Assembly: GCA_963715255.1 (NCBI GenBank)
Contig: CAVQRN010000004.1
Coordinates: 124,001 to 188,000, forward strand
Direction: 5' to 3'
From: JAHEEL01 sp963715255
Lineage (GTDB): Bacteria; Actinomycetota; Acidimicrobiia; Spongiisociales; UBA5794
DNA: 64,000 bases
In this document: piece by piece, positions 15,831-24,369 of the stretch
How the letters are laid out: each line of letters begins with the position of its first letter
Position numbering within the stretch: the first letter of the stretch is position 1
The notes under the pieces: model-generated
Database searches by the model: none
What the model was told of the DNA's origin: nothing
What the model saw: the letters and a program-made list of their open reading frames with translations, nothing else
Position numbers and translations under genes: made by a program

Positions 15831-17756
15831 ATGACGACGGAGAGAAACAGTCATATGAATGTGGACGGCGCAGCGGCAGATGATGCCCGGGAAGATGGCG
15901 ACCGTGTTGTTCGCGCCCACGTCACGGTCGCAGCCGTCTTCCTGGTCCTGGCCGTTTCTGCCGCTTCGATTGCAGCGATTCAACTGATTGCTCCGGGTGT
16001 CGGCGCCGGTGTCGCACCCCTCTCATACGGACGGGTCGCGGCGATGGCGACGAATCTCTTGCTCTACGGATGGCTGGTGCCCGGGTTCCTTGCCGGCGCG
16101 TACTTCGTTCTGCCACGGGTCTCCGAACGGGATTTCGTTGGGAAGGGTCTTGCCACCTTGTCCCTGGCTGTGATCGGCGTGGCAGTGGTTTCCGGCACGC
16201 TGGGCATCGCTTTCGGTCTTGGTGACGGCCGGCCGTATCTCGCGGCCCCGATCTTCGCAGAGGTACTGTTGCTGGTCGGTCTGATGCTATCCGTCGTGGT
16301 CGTTGCCCGAAATGTCTCGATGGATTCGGGTGGCCTCGTCCCAACCCAGTGGTACCTGTTGGCATCGACGGTGTGGGCTGTCTTCGTCGTGGCGGTGGGG
16401 CTCATCCCGGGGCTCGGCGGATTCGCGGGTGCCATGCAGATCGGCTTCTATCGGGCAGCAATTGCCGGGTTCTGGTTCGCCGCATCCGGCATCGGTCTTC
16501 TCTACTACCTCGTTCCCCGATTGGCGGGACTCAGCACCTTCAAGGGATCAGCACTCTCGCGTCTGGGTTTCTGGTCTTTGGCGTTTGTCTGGGGAGCGAC
16601 CGGGCCCGTCATCTACGTCTACGGGCCGATCCCCGGATGGCTTCAGAGTCTCGGGATAGCGTTCTCGATTGCTCTCTTCATCCCGGTACTCCTGATCGTT
16701 GCTGATCTCGCCTTTGCGATGCGCGGGCGAAGCTCTGCTGTGGTTGATCGGACCACGCTCTCGTTCCTCTCGGTCGGGACCTTCCTTTTCCTCCTCGTCC
16801 CGATCCACAACCTCGCGCAGGCCCTGCGAACGCCGAGTTCGGTTGTCGGTCTCACCGAGTGGATCCCTGCGGGGGATTTCCTCCTCTTTGCCGGCGCGTT
16901 CTCGTTCTGGCTGTTCGGATTCGCCTCCCACGTAACCGGGAATGGCACCGAGCGCCGTGGGGATGCAACCGTGCATCTCGGCCTGTCGACGATCGGTCTC
17001 GTCCTGGCAGTCGCCGCGATGTGGATGGCCGGATTGGCGACCGGTCTCTCATGGGCCGCCGGTGTCAACGCAGGGGCCTTGACCTCGTTCGGTGAGGGAT
17101 GGTCGTTGATCGACGAGACCCTCTCTCCGTTCCTCGTCGTCCGCGCCCTGGGCGTCGTGCTGTTCGCCATCGGCCAGATCGTCTTCGTCTACACGATCCT
17201 TGTTGCGTCCTGGAGTGAGTCCGAAGCGGCGCAGGACATCGACGATGAGGCATTCGACCTGCAGCTCCGCTCGGGTTCCGGGTCGATGTCCGGTGGTCGC
17301 CTGCGTCTCGGGATCGTCGCAACGTTCGCGATCGCTCTGTTGTTGACGTTCGTCGTCCCGGCGTTCGATCCGGTGGTCGCCGAGGCAACGATCCTCGCAG
17401 ATACCGCCCGCACCTATCCGGATGGTTCCGCGGCGGCGGCCGGGCGCGCGGTGTACCTGCGGGAGAATTGTGTGGCGTGCCACACCCAGTCGGTTCGCCC
17501 AATCGTCACCGACGTGGGTCTCGGGGCAGTCAGCGTTGCAGGTGATTACGTGTACGAGACACCACCGCTGATCGGACTCGAGCGACTCGGACCCGATCTC
17601 ATGCACGTCGGCAGTCGCCTCGAGGACGTCGCAGCAATCCAGGACCACCTGGACTTCCCCCGGCAGGAACGACCCTGGTCGATCATGCCGTCATACCGAT
17701 ACCTGACCCAGGGTGACCTCGACGCCCTCACCGAATACCTGCTGTCACTGAGGTAG
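15831..17756 (+). CDS. CcoN-CcoO fusion protein with all oxidase heme/copper ligands lost
   Basis: This 641-residue protein aligns along its first 480 residues with cbb3 oxidase subunit CcoN (SYGRVAAMATNLLLYG, GLLYYLVPRLAGLSTFKG, GWLQSLGIAFSIALFIP, MWMAGLATGLSW). Every ligand position is changed: helix II His is A73, the CuB His is A209, the His-His pair of helix VII is V260-I261, and the His-x-His of helix X is G348-F350. The C-terminal part is CcoO-like: one membrane helix, CVACHTQSVRP heme site at 547-551, GPDLMHVGSR and Met619 in SIMPSY. It cannot reduce oxygen through its N-terminal half; an electron-transfer or scaffold role is inferred. Confidence 0.88.
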   Translation: MTTERNSHMNVDGAAADDAREDGDRVVRAHVTVAAVFLVLAVSAASIAAIQLIAPGVGAGVAPLSYGRVAAMATNLLLYGWLVPGFLAGAYFVLPRVSERDFVGKGLATLSLAVIGVAVVSGTLGIAFGLGDGRPYLAAPIFAEVLLLVGLMLSVVVVARNVSMDSGGLVPTQWYLLASTVWAVFVVAVGLIPGLGGFAGAMQIGFYRAAIAGFWFAASGIGLLYYLVPRLAGLSTFKGSALSRLGFWSLAFVWGATGPVIYVYGPIPGWLQSLGIAFSIALFIPVLLIVADLAFAMRGRSSAVVDRTTLSFLSVGTFLFLLVPIHNLAQALRTPSSVVGLTEWIPAGDFLLFAGAFSFWLFGFASHVTGNGTERRGDATVHLGLSTIGLVLAVAAMWMAGLATGLSWAAGVNAGALTSFGEGWSLIDETLSPFLVVRALGVVLFAIGQIVFVYTILVASWSESEAAQDIDDEAFDLQLRSGSGSMSGGRLRLGIVATFAIALLLTFVVPAFDPVVAEATILADTARTYPDGSAAAAGRAVYLRENCVACHTQSVRPIVTDVGLGAVSVAGDYVYETPPLIGLERLGPDLMHVGSRLEDVAAIQDHLDFPRQERPWSIMPSYRYLTQGDLDALTEYLLSLR

Positions 17757-17758
17757 TG

Positions 17759-19520
17759 ATGAACGACATCCTCCAACAACTTGAAGCGACCTACGGAGCA
17801 CCGGCATCGCTGTTCGAACGGTCCGCGGCCGCCAAAGCCAAAGCGTCAGGATCGACGACCGAAGCCGTGCTCCAGGAGTGGGCGGCAGAAGCAGGCCTGG
17901 TCACGCACTCCTGTCCCCCCGGCCGGAGGACGGGGGGACGCGGAGGAGCGCAGCGACGACGCAGGGGGGCAGGAGGAAGCCCCCAGCTCCCAGCTGCCAG
18001 CCGCCAGCCCGAAGGCCGAACCCTCCTCTTCTTCCTCCCCCTCAGGGGGAGGTGTCGCCGCAGGCGACGGAGGGGGTCAGGCGTTGGAGGGTGCCGCGTT
18101 GCTTGCTGCCGTCGCGGAGGCTCGTGGCATGCCGGAGTCGTTGATCGAACGGTCGGCATCTGCGCGTGCGAAGGCCGCCGGGGTATCTCTGGAAGAGGTA
18201 CTACACGAGTGGGCCCAAGAAGAAGGGCTGGAAGCTCCCAGCTCCCAGTCACCAGCTGCCAGCTCCCAGCCACCAGCCGCCAGCTCCGAAGCCGCGTCTC
18301 CGACCGCCGAGGCCTCTTCTTCCTCCCCCTCAGGGGGAGGTGTCGCCGCAGGCGACGGAGGGGGTCAGGCGTTGGAGGGTGCCGCGTTGCTTGCTGCCGT
18401 CGCGGAGGCTCGCGGCATGCCGGAGTCGCTCACCGAACGGTCCGCGAAGGCCCGTGCGAAGAAGGATGGCACGACGGTCGACGACGTCCTGGCCGAGTGG
18501 GCAACAGAGGCAGGTCTGTCCGCGACTCCTGTCCCACCGGCCGAAGGACGGGGGGACGCGGAGGAGCGCAGCGACGACGCAGGGGGGCAGTCGATTGTCG
18601 CCGGCACCTTGACCGGCGCGGCGTTGCTTGCTGCCGTCGCGGAGGCTCGCGGCATGCCGGAGTCGCTCACCGAACGGTCCGCCAAGGCCCGTGCCAAGAA
18701 GGAGGACAGCACCGTGGAGGCGGTCCTGCAGGAGTGGGCGGCGGACGCAGGCCTGTCAGCTGTCAGCTCCCAGCCACCAGCTGCCAGCCCGGAAGCAGCC
18801 GACGGTTCACAGACCACAGCGGACAGCCCGATCGCCGAACCTTCCTCCTCTTCCTCCCCCTCAGGGGGAGGTGTCGCCGCAGGCGACGGAGGGGGTCAAG
18901 CAGAGAAGATCTCCGATGCCCCTGCCGATCCTGTACCCGTCGTCGCGGCAGAAGAACCCGACCCCGAACCGGAAGCGTCACCGAGAAGCCGGTATCCGGC
19001 GTGGCTGGCTGCCGCGATACTTGTGATCCCGCTGCTCGCCGTTCTCTACCTCGTCATCGTGCCGAACCAGCCGTCATGTGGAAGTGCAGGTCAGCTCGCG
19101 ATCGACCCAGCGTCAGGCAACGCCGTCGGATGCGACGGATCGGCCTACGGGGCGAACGAGGTCAGCAACTTCGCCATCGGTGGCGAGATCTACGCCGCGT
19201 CCTGCGCGGCATGCCACGGAGCGGATGGCGGTGGCGGGGCCGGTCCGGCCATGGCAGGCGGCGTGATTCTCGAGACGTTCCCCGAAGGGTCGTGCGCCTC
19301 GCACGTCGAGTGGATCGCACTCGGATCCACAGGGTGGCCCGATGCGACCTACGGGGAGAACGGGACCCCGGTGGCCGGTGGGATGCCCGGCTTCGGTGGG
19401 CAATTGACCGATCTCGAAGTCGCACAGGTGAGTCTCTACGAGCGAGTGGAGTTCGGCGGTCTCGATCTCGCAGCCGCCGAAGCAGATTGCGGATTCGAGC
19501 CCGTGGCCGAAGAAGGCTGA
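17759..19520 (+). CDS. Membrane cytochrome c with four N-terminal helical repeat modules (frameshift near 17905)
   Basis: The start is 2 nt after the CcoNO-like stop. Four copies of a roughly 35-50 residue module are present: APASLFERSAAAKAKASG, MPESLIERSASARAKAAG, MPESLTERSAKARAKKDG and MPESLTERSAKARAKKED, each followed by a VLxEWAxxAGL helix. They are joined by Ser/Pro/Gly linkers encoded by repeat families A, B and C. Then come one membrane helix (PAWLAAAILVIPLLAVLYLV) and a monoheme cytochrome c with CAACH and Met in GGMPGFGG. The first module is out of frame with the rest; comparison with copy three shows one extra base near 17901-17907. It is probably an electron carrier for the complex encoded on either side. 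Confidence 0.7.
17910..17972. repeat. Family-B repeat inside the cytochrome c gene
   Basis: A 63-base copy of the family-B element, reverse orientation to the copies at 13545-13661, close to the point where the gene changes frame. Its nearest relative is at 18528-18590, which encodes PVPPAEGRGDAEERSDDAGG in frame. Confidence 0.8.
18033..18079. repeat. Family-A palindromic repeat, copy in the cytochrome c gene
   Basis: The element has a near-perfect palindrome CCTCCCCCTCAGGGGGAGG, a second hairpin GTCGCC-GCA-GGCGAC and an end GGAGGGGGTCA. Almost identical copies in this gene are at 18320-18367 and 18851-18898. It encodes SSPSGGGVAAGDGGGQ between helical modules. Confidence 0.85.
18320..18367. 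repeat. Family-A palindromic repeat, second copy in the cytochrome c gene
   Basis: Nearly identical to 18033-18079, in the same frame and at the same place relative to the next helical module, so the repeat plus module appears to have been duplicated as one unit. Confidence 0.85.
18528..18590. repeat. Family-B repeat, second copy in the cytochrome c gene
   Basis: In-frame copy encoding the linker between the third and fourth helical modules. It is the best reference for locating the frameshift in the first copy at 17910. Confidence 0.8.
18851..18898. repeat. Family-A palindromic repeat, third copy in the cytochrome c gene
   Basis: Copy just before the membrane anchor region, preceded by family-C-like Ser/Gln/Pro-coding bases (18752-18800). 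Confidence 0.85.
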
Positions 19521-19561
19521 TCCGTGCTCGCAACGAGCCGGCCGAACCTAGCCTTCCACTG

Positions 19562-20813
19562 ATGTCGTCCTCTCCCCAAGTACTCGTCGTCGGCGGTGGC
19601 CCGGGAGGCGCCTCGGCGGCCTTCTGGCTTGCGAAGCGAGGCGTCGACGTCACGATGGTCGAGAAGAAGCGGTACCCCAGAGAGAAGGCCTGTGGCGACG
19701 GCTTGACTCCGAGGGCAGTGCGTCAACTCGTCGACATGGGGTTCGACTTCGACACGCCAGACGTCCACCGCGTCGTTGGGCTTCGGTCGTACGCGGGCGA
19801 CGTGATGCTCGAGATGCCGTGGCCCGAGCACTCCATCTACCCGAACTGGGGAGCCACGCTCCGCCGTGCCGATCTCGACGGTCGGAGTTGCCGCCCTCGC
19901 GGAAGCAGAGGGCGCGACCGTCCTCCAGGGAGTCGAAGCGGTTGCGATTGTCGGCGATGGTGACCTCACCGCTGTCGAGCTTCGTCGAAAAGGCGAGGAG
20001 ACGGAGGTCGTGACCCCCGACTACGTCGTCGTCGCCGACGGGTCACTTTCACGCTTCGGCCGAAAGCTCGGTGCCGCCCGTCGTCGCGACTATCCGTTCG
20101 GCCTCGCCGTGCGCGGATATTGGGAGAGTCCGAACTCGACCGACGGATACATCGAGAGCCAACTCGACATTCGGGATCGGGAAGGCCGAGCGATGCCCGG
20201 ATACGGGTGGGTGTTCCCGATGGGGGATGGAACCATCAACGTCGGAGCCGGACTCGTCTCGACGTTCAAGGGGTGGAAGGACATCAACACGAGCGAGATC
20301 CTCGAAGCCTATCTCGCGGAGCTTCCCGATCACTGGCACATCGAGGAGGACCCGATTGCTCGCCCGATCGGCGGGAAGCTTCCGATGGCGTTCTCCGTCG
20401 GTCCGAAGACGGGGAGGAACTGGGTGTTGGTCGGCGATGCCGCGGGAGCCGTCAACCCGTTCAACGGTGAGGGGATCGACTACGCATACGAGACCGGACG
20501 GCTCGCGGCTGGATTCATCTCCGAGGCGCTGGCGACCGGCGATCCGACGACGCTGGCCGCGTACGACGAGGCGCTCGTCTCCGAGTACGCGGCGTATCAC
20601 CGCGTCGCCAGGATCTTCGTGTCGGCGATCGGGAATCCATCGGTGATGCGCACGCTGACCACGGTCGGCTTGCGCTCGCGGCCGCTCATGGAGTGGGTGT
20701 TGAAAGTGATGGCGAACCTCCTCGAACCCGAAGAACGCGGCATGGCGGAGAAGGTCTATGTCGCGATCGAGAAGGCGATTGATCTGCCGGGTCTTCGTCG
20801 GATCAAGGCATGA
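19562..20813 (+). CDS. Geranylgeranyl reductase family flavoprotein (frameshift near 19878)
   Basis: The protein opens with an FAD Rossmann motif (VLVVGGGPGGASAAFWLAKRG) and the family signature REKACGDGLTPRAVRQL; the second half has GWVFPMGDGTINVGAG and VGDAAGAVNPFNGEGIDYAYETG. Such enzymes reduce isoprenoid double bonds in menaquinone, lipids or chlorophyll side chains. Next to menaquinol-oxidising complexes, saturation of the menaquinone tail (MenJ-like) is a reasonable guess. The frame changes once between RRADLD and VAALAEAEGATV, a single-base indel. TAGCCT at 19549-19554 lies 7 nt before ATG, suggesting a leaderless mRNA. Confidence 0.75.
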
Positions 20814-20862
20814 CGAGTAGCTGGGTAGCGGAGTAGCGGAGTAGCTGAGTAGCCGAGTAGGC
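20812..20862. repeat. Tandem octamer repeat GAGTAGCN after the reductase gene
   Basis: About six degenerate copies of GAGTAGCN, starting at the stop codon. Same family as 7340-7392 and 9209-9247. It lies between convergent genes. Confidence 0.75.
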
Positions 20863-20883
20863 CTGCCGGTTGCCTGTTGCGTA

Positions 20884-21273
20884 TCACTTCTTGCTCAGGT
20901 ATGCCGCGAGTCCGGCGCGCCAGATCACCATTACGGCACCATTGACGGCGATCAGCACAAGGACGAATGTTGCGGAGATCCCAACACCGAGGATCAGCGC
21001 CCGCACGAACGCGGCGAACGGCGCCGCGATCGTCCAGGCCAATGCGACTCTCCATACCGACGTGGGCCGAGTGAGCGTGGTCGCCGAGAACGCTTCGAAC
21101 CAGGGCGCGACAACAGCCCACGCGACGAGAACACCCAGCGAAGTGACGAACAGCCGCCACGTCTCGTCGAGCGTTGAGTGAGTCATGAAACCGACGACGG
21201 TGATTGCGATCAGCACGATGACATCGCCGATGATCGCCCAGCGCAGCAAAGACCGGTCGGCAAATTGGAGCAT
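20884..21273 (-). CDS. DUF3054 family membrane protein
   Basis: From ATG 21273 the product is 129 residues with four membrane helices, matching the DUF3054 family: RSLLRWAIIGDVIVLIAITV at the start, WRLFVTSLGVLVAWAVVAPWF, ALAWTIAAPFAAFVRALILG and ISATFVLVLIAVNGAVMVIW. No function is known for the family. The much longer in-frame extension upstream runs over nuoA and is rejected. TACCCT (rc of 21281-21286) lies 7 nt before the ATG. Confidence 0.75.
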   Translation of the reverse strand: MLQFADRSLLRWAIIGDVIVLIAITVVGFMTHSTLDETWRLFVTSLGVLVAWAVVAPWFEAFSATTLTRPTSVWRVALAWTIAAPFAAFVRALILGVGISATFVLVLIAVNGAVMVIWRAGLAAYLSKK

Positions 21274-21289
21274 GAGTGGGAGGGTAGGA

Positions 21290-21420
21290 GCGCTGCGGCT
21301 TTCAGGGGCCAGCTCTCGGCTACCAGCCACGAGCTGTGAACTGCATTCAAGAGTGCTCAGTCTCCGACCCTCGGGTCCGGCTGGCTGCTTGGAGCTTGTA
21401 GCTGGAAGCCTTCCTGGCTC
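21290..21420. repeat. Family-C low-complexity repeat upstream of nuoA
   Basis: This gene-free stretch is made of degenerate units such as CAGCTCTCGGCTACCAGCCA and GGAGCTTGTAGCTGGAAGCC, related to the AGCTTGCAGCTTGC arrays between nuo genes. No ORF is supported in it. Confidence 0.6.
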
Positions 21421-21423
21421 GTA

Positions 21424-21453
21424 TTGGGCAAGGCGCGCGACTATCCGTAGACT
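21424..21453 (+). promoter_or_regulatory. Candidate promoter of the first nuo operon
   Basis: TTGGGC at 21424-21429 and TAGACT at 21448-21453 are spaced by 18 bases, and TAGACT ends 12 nt before the nuoA ATG, leaving a very short leader. The second nuo operon has a similar pair (TTGGTC, 16 bases, TAGACT). Confidence 0.4.
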
Positions 21454-21465
21454 CTCGACCCGAAT

Positions 21466-21888
21466 ATGGATCTTCTCGCGTATCTCCCGATCGCCCTGAT
21501 GTTCATCCTCGGACTTGTGTTCGCGGTTGCGGCCATGTGGATGTCGTGGAGGATCGCACCCAACAATCCCACGCCCGAGAAGCTGAGCCCGTACGAGTGC
21601 GGCATCGTTCCCCTCCAGGAGCCGGTCCAGCGCTTCCCGGTGAAGTTCTACCTCGTGGCCATGCTGTTCGTGATCTTCGACGTCGAGATCATCTTCCTCT
21701 TCGCGTGGGCGGTCCGGATGGACGAGTTCGGCTGGGCCGGAATCGCCACCGTCGGCATCTTCATGCTCCTCCTCATCGAGACCCTCGGCTACGTGTGGAA
21801 GCGCGGGGCCCTCGACTGGAATGTCGCTCACCGGGCCCGCTATCGCAGGGTCGTTGCCCCCGAACCGCACGTCGAGGAGGCTGCCTAG
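21466..21888 (+). CDS. nuoA: NADH-quinone oxidoreductase subunit A
   Basis: The 140-residue protein has three membrane helices and the NuoA loop EKLSPYECGIVPLQEPVQRFPVKFYLVA with the conserved Cys in YECG, then FVIFDVEIIFLFAWAV. It is a membrane-arm subunit near the quinone site of complex I. It is the first gene of a 14-gene operon and its TAG overlaps the GTG of nuoB by one base. Confidence 0.95.
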   Translation: MDLLAYLPIALMFILGLVFAVAAMWMSWRIAPNNPTPEKLSPYECGIVPLQEPVQRFPVKFYLVAMLFVIFDVEIIFLFAWAVRMDEFGWAGIATVGIFMLLLIETLGYVWKRGALDWNVAHRARYRRVVAPEPHVEEAA

Positions 21889-22373
21889 TGGCCGGCGAAG
21901 TCCACAACCCCGGCTTCCTCCTCACGACGCTCGAGAAGGGCGTCAGCTGGACAAGGACCCGGTCGATGTGGCCGGCGACGTTCGGCCTCGCGTGCTGCGC
22001 CATCGAGATGATGGCCACCGGCGCGGCCCATCACGATCTTGCACGGTTCGGAATGGAAGTCTTCCGCGCCTCGCCTCGCCAGGCCGATCTGATGATCGTC
22101 GCCGGACGCCTCTCACAAAAGATGGCACCCGTCCTCCGCCAGGTCTACGACCAGATGGCGGAGCCAAAGTGGGTCATCTCCATGGGTGCGTGCGCATCAA
22201 CCGGCGGCATGTTCAACAACTACGCCCTGGTGCAGGGCGTCGACGAGATCGTGCCTGTCGACATCTACGTGCCTGGATGCCCACCCGGTCCACAGTCGCT
22301 GATGCACGGAATCCTGACACTCCAGGACAAGATCATGGCCGGAGAGATCCGGCGTTCTACGGGACTCGTGTGA
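21888..22373 (+). CDS. nuoB: NADH-quinone oxidoreductase subunit B
   Basis: From GTG 21888 the product is 161 residues. It carries the N2 4Fe-4S cluster ligands: the tandem cysteines in FGLACCAIEMM, the Cys of MGACASTGG and the Cys of VPGCPPGP. N2 passes electrons to the quinone at the NuoB/NuoD interface. The stop overlaps the nuoC ATG. Confidence 0.95.
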   Translation: MAGEVHNPGFLLTTLEKGVSWTRTRSMWPATFGLACCAIEMMATGAAHHDLARFGMEVFRASPRQADLMIVAGRLSQKMAPVLRQVYDQMAEPKWVISMGACASTGGMFNNYALVQGVDEIVPVDIYVPGCPPGPQSLMHGILTLQDKIMAGEIRRSTGLV

Positions 22374-22939
22374 TGGCCGAAGAGACAACACCTCAGGACG
22401 AACCGCAGGAGACGGACGAGACCGTCGAGGAGACGGTGGCGCGTCCTCTCCCCAACGATCCCATCCTGGCCGGCCTCGCCGAAGTGTTCCCGAACGTCGC
22501 CTTCACATCGTTCAATCCTCTGGTCGGGCCTCGCCAGGACACGGCGACGGTTTCGCGGGAAGAACTCATCCCGTTCGTCGGAGCCGTGAAGGAAGCCGGG
22601 TTCGAGACGTTCATCGATGTCTGTTCCGTCGATCACCTCAACCGCGATCCCCGATACGACGTCGTCATCAATCTCCTGTCGATGAGACACACGCAGCGGC
22701 TGATCATCAAGGTCGGCGTGCCCGGCGATGACTCCACGGTCCCATCCATCTCCCAGATCTATGCGGGTGCGAACTTCTACGAGCGTGAAGTCTGGGACCT
22801 GATGGGAATCGCGTTCGAAGGACATCCGGACCTCACCAGGATCGTTCTCCCGGACGAGTGGGTGGGGCACCCCCTGCGCAAGGACTACAGCGTCGGCTCG
22901 GTGCCGGTGCAGTTCAAAGGATCACACAAGTCGCCATGA
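22373..22939 (+). CDS. nuoC: NADH-quinone oxidoreductase subunit C
   Basis: The 188-residue protein has the 30-kDa subunit signature NFYEREVWDLMGIAFEGHPDLTRI, followed by LPDEWVGHPLRKDY. An acidic N-terminal tail of about 30 residues precedes the fold. It connects the quinone-binding subunit D to the arm. The TGA overlaps the nuoD ATG (ATGA). Confidence 0.95.
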   Translation: MAEETTPQDEPQETDETVEETVARPLPNDPILAGLAEVFPNVAFTSFNPLVGPRQDTATVSREELIPFVGAVKEAGFETFIDVCSVDHLNRDPRYDVVINLLSMRHTQRLIIKVGVPGDDSTVPSISQIYAGANFYEREVWDLMGIAFEGHPDLTRIVLPDEWVGHPLRKDYSVGSVPVQFKGSHKSP

Positions 22940-24369
22940 CCGATACGCCGCACAACGTCGAGGGTGATGCCCAGGCACCGACGCTCGAACCGCCGACCGG
23001 TTCGACGGACGGGAGCCTGGATGCCGCCGAACGACGCCGCGCTCACGACATCTGGGTCGCAGGCACCGAAGAACGTGACTGGATCGCCCACGCCACCGAC
23101 GAGGGTGCGCAGGAGATGCTGCCACGCGACATCGACCCGGCGTTGAGGATCCAGAGCGGCATCACCGTCGACGACGACTACATCGACGAACCGACGATCA
23201 TCGACGACGAGCGGCAGATCCTCAACATGGGTCCGCAGCACCCGGCGACACACGGCGTTCTTCGACTGCACCTCGAACTCGATGGCGAGACGATCCTGCG
23301 CATCAAGCCGATCATCGGCTACCTCCACACCGGCATGGAGAAGACCGCCGAGACCCTGACGTACCTGCAGGGCGGCACGAACGTCACCCGCATGGACTAC
23401 CTGTCGCCGCTCGTCAACGAACTCTGCTACTCGCTCGCGGTCGAACAGCTTCTCGGGGTTGAGATCCCGCCGCGAGCCCAGGCGATTCGGATCCTGATGA
23501 CCGAACTCAACCGGATCGCGAGCCACCTCATCTGGGTCGCGACCTTCGGGATGGACATCGGCGCCCTCTCGATGATGATCTACGGCTTCCGCGACCGCGA
23601 AGCGATCCTCGCCTTCTTCGAGAAGGTCACCGGGCTCCGGATGAACCACAACTACATTCGCCCCGGGGGTGTCGCAGCCGACCTCCCCGAAGGTTGGGAA
23701 GAGGACGTCGACGGGATCTTCGACGTCGTCGGGGCCGGCCTCGACGACTATCAGGACCTGCTCAACGGCAACCCCATCTTCCTCGACCGGACCAGGGGTG
23801 TGGGTGTCCTCACCCCCGCTGAGGCGCAGGCCTACGGCGTCACCGGACCCGTTGCCAGGGCGTCCGGCGTGAACTTCGACCTCCGCAAAGCCTTCCCGTA
23901 CAGCGGGATCGAGCAGTACGAATTCGACGTCCCGCTCGGGAAGCACGGAGACACCCTCGACCGCTACCTCGTGCGAATGGAAGAGATGCGCCAGTCCATC
24001 CGCATCGTCGAGCAGGTGCTCGAGACGATGCCGCCTGGCGACTACCGCACCGAGGATCGCAAGGTCACGCCGCCTCCACGCAAGCGCATCGACGAATCGA
24101 TGGAGGCGTTGATCCACCACTTCAAGCTCTTCACCGAGGGGTTCAAGGCGCCGGCCGGTGAGGTGTACCAGGCCGTCGAGTCGCCGAGGGGTGAGCTCGG
24201 CATGTATCTCGTGTCGAAGGGCGGCTCGAAGCCGTGGCGCCTCCACGTTCGAACACCGTCGTTCGCAACCGTCCAGGCGCTCCCCGTGATGATGACCGAC
24301 CAGATCGTTCCCGATGTCATCGCGACCCTCGCGTCGCTCGACCCGGTGCTGGGGGACGTCGACCGATGA
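22936..24369 (+). CDS. nuoD: NADH-quinone oxidoreductase subunit D with long N-terminal extension
   Basis: The 477-residue protein has the 49-kDa subunit core from LNMGPQHPATHGVLRL (about residue 97) to the end (LDPVLGDVDR). IGYLHTGMEKTAE and SYSLAVEQLLG regions shape the quinone cavity. The first 95 residues are acidic and much longer than the usual 10-30 residue lead-in. It overlaps both neighbours by 4 nt. Confidence 0.95.
   Translation: MTDTPHNVEGDAQAPTLEPPTGSTDGSLDAAERRRAHDIWVAGTEERDWIAHATDEGAQEMLPRDIDPALRIQSGITVDDDYIDEPTIIDDERQILNMGPQHPATHGVLRLHLELDGETILRIKPIIGYLHTGMEKTAETLTYLQGGTNVTRMDYLSPLVNELCYSLAVEQLLGVEIPPRAQAIRILMTELNRIASHLIWVATFGMDIGALSMMIYGFRDREAILAFFEKVTGLRMNHNYIRPGGVAADLPEGWEEDVDGIFDVVGAGLDDYQDLLNGNPIFLDRTRGVGVLTPAEAQAYGVTGPVARASGVNFDLRKAFPYSGIEQYEFDVPLGKHGDTLDRYLVRMEEMRQSIRIVEQVLETMPPGDYRTEDRKVTPPPRKRIDESMEALIHHFKLFTEGFKAPAGEVYQAVESPRGELGMYLVSKGGSKPWRLHVRTPSFATVQALPVMMTDQIVPDVIATLASLDPVLGDVDR

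Noticed and set aside
17756..19963. A 735-codon ORF that runs through the cytochrome c gene into the reductase gene
   Set aside because: After the first helical module it is Arg/Gly/Cys-rich nonsense that reads the repeat families in the wrong frame; the heme and membrane domains are in another frame.
8584..21466. Rex operators upstream of the respiratory operons
   Set aside because: No site close to TTGTGAAN4TTCACAA was found by eye before rex, the cytochrome b operon, the CcoNO-like gene or nuoA.
20884..21870. 328-codon version of the DUF3054 gene
   Set aside because: The extra N-terminal 200 codons are antisense to nuoA and to repeats; the family start is at 21273.
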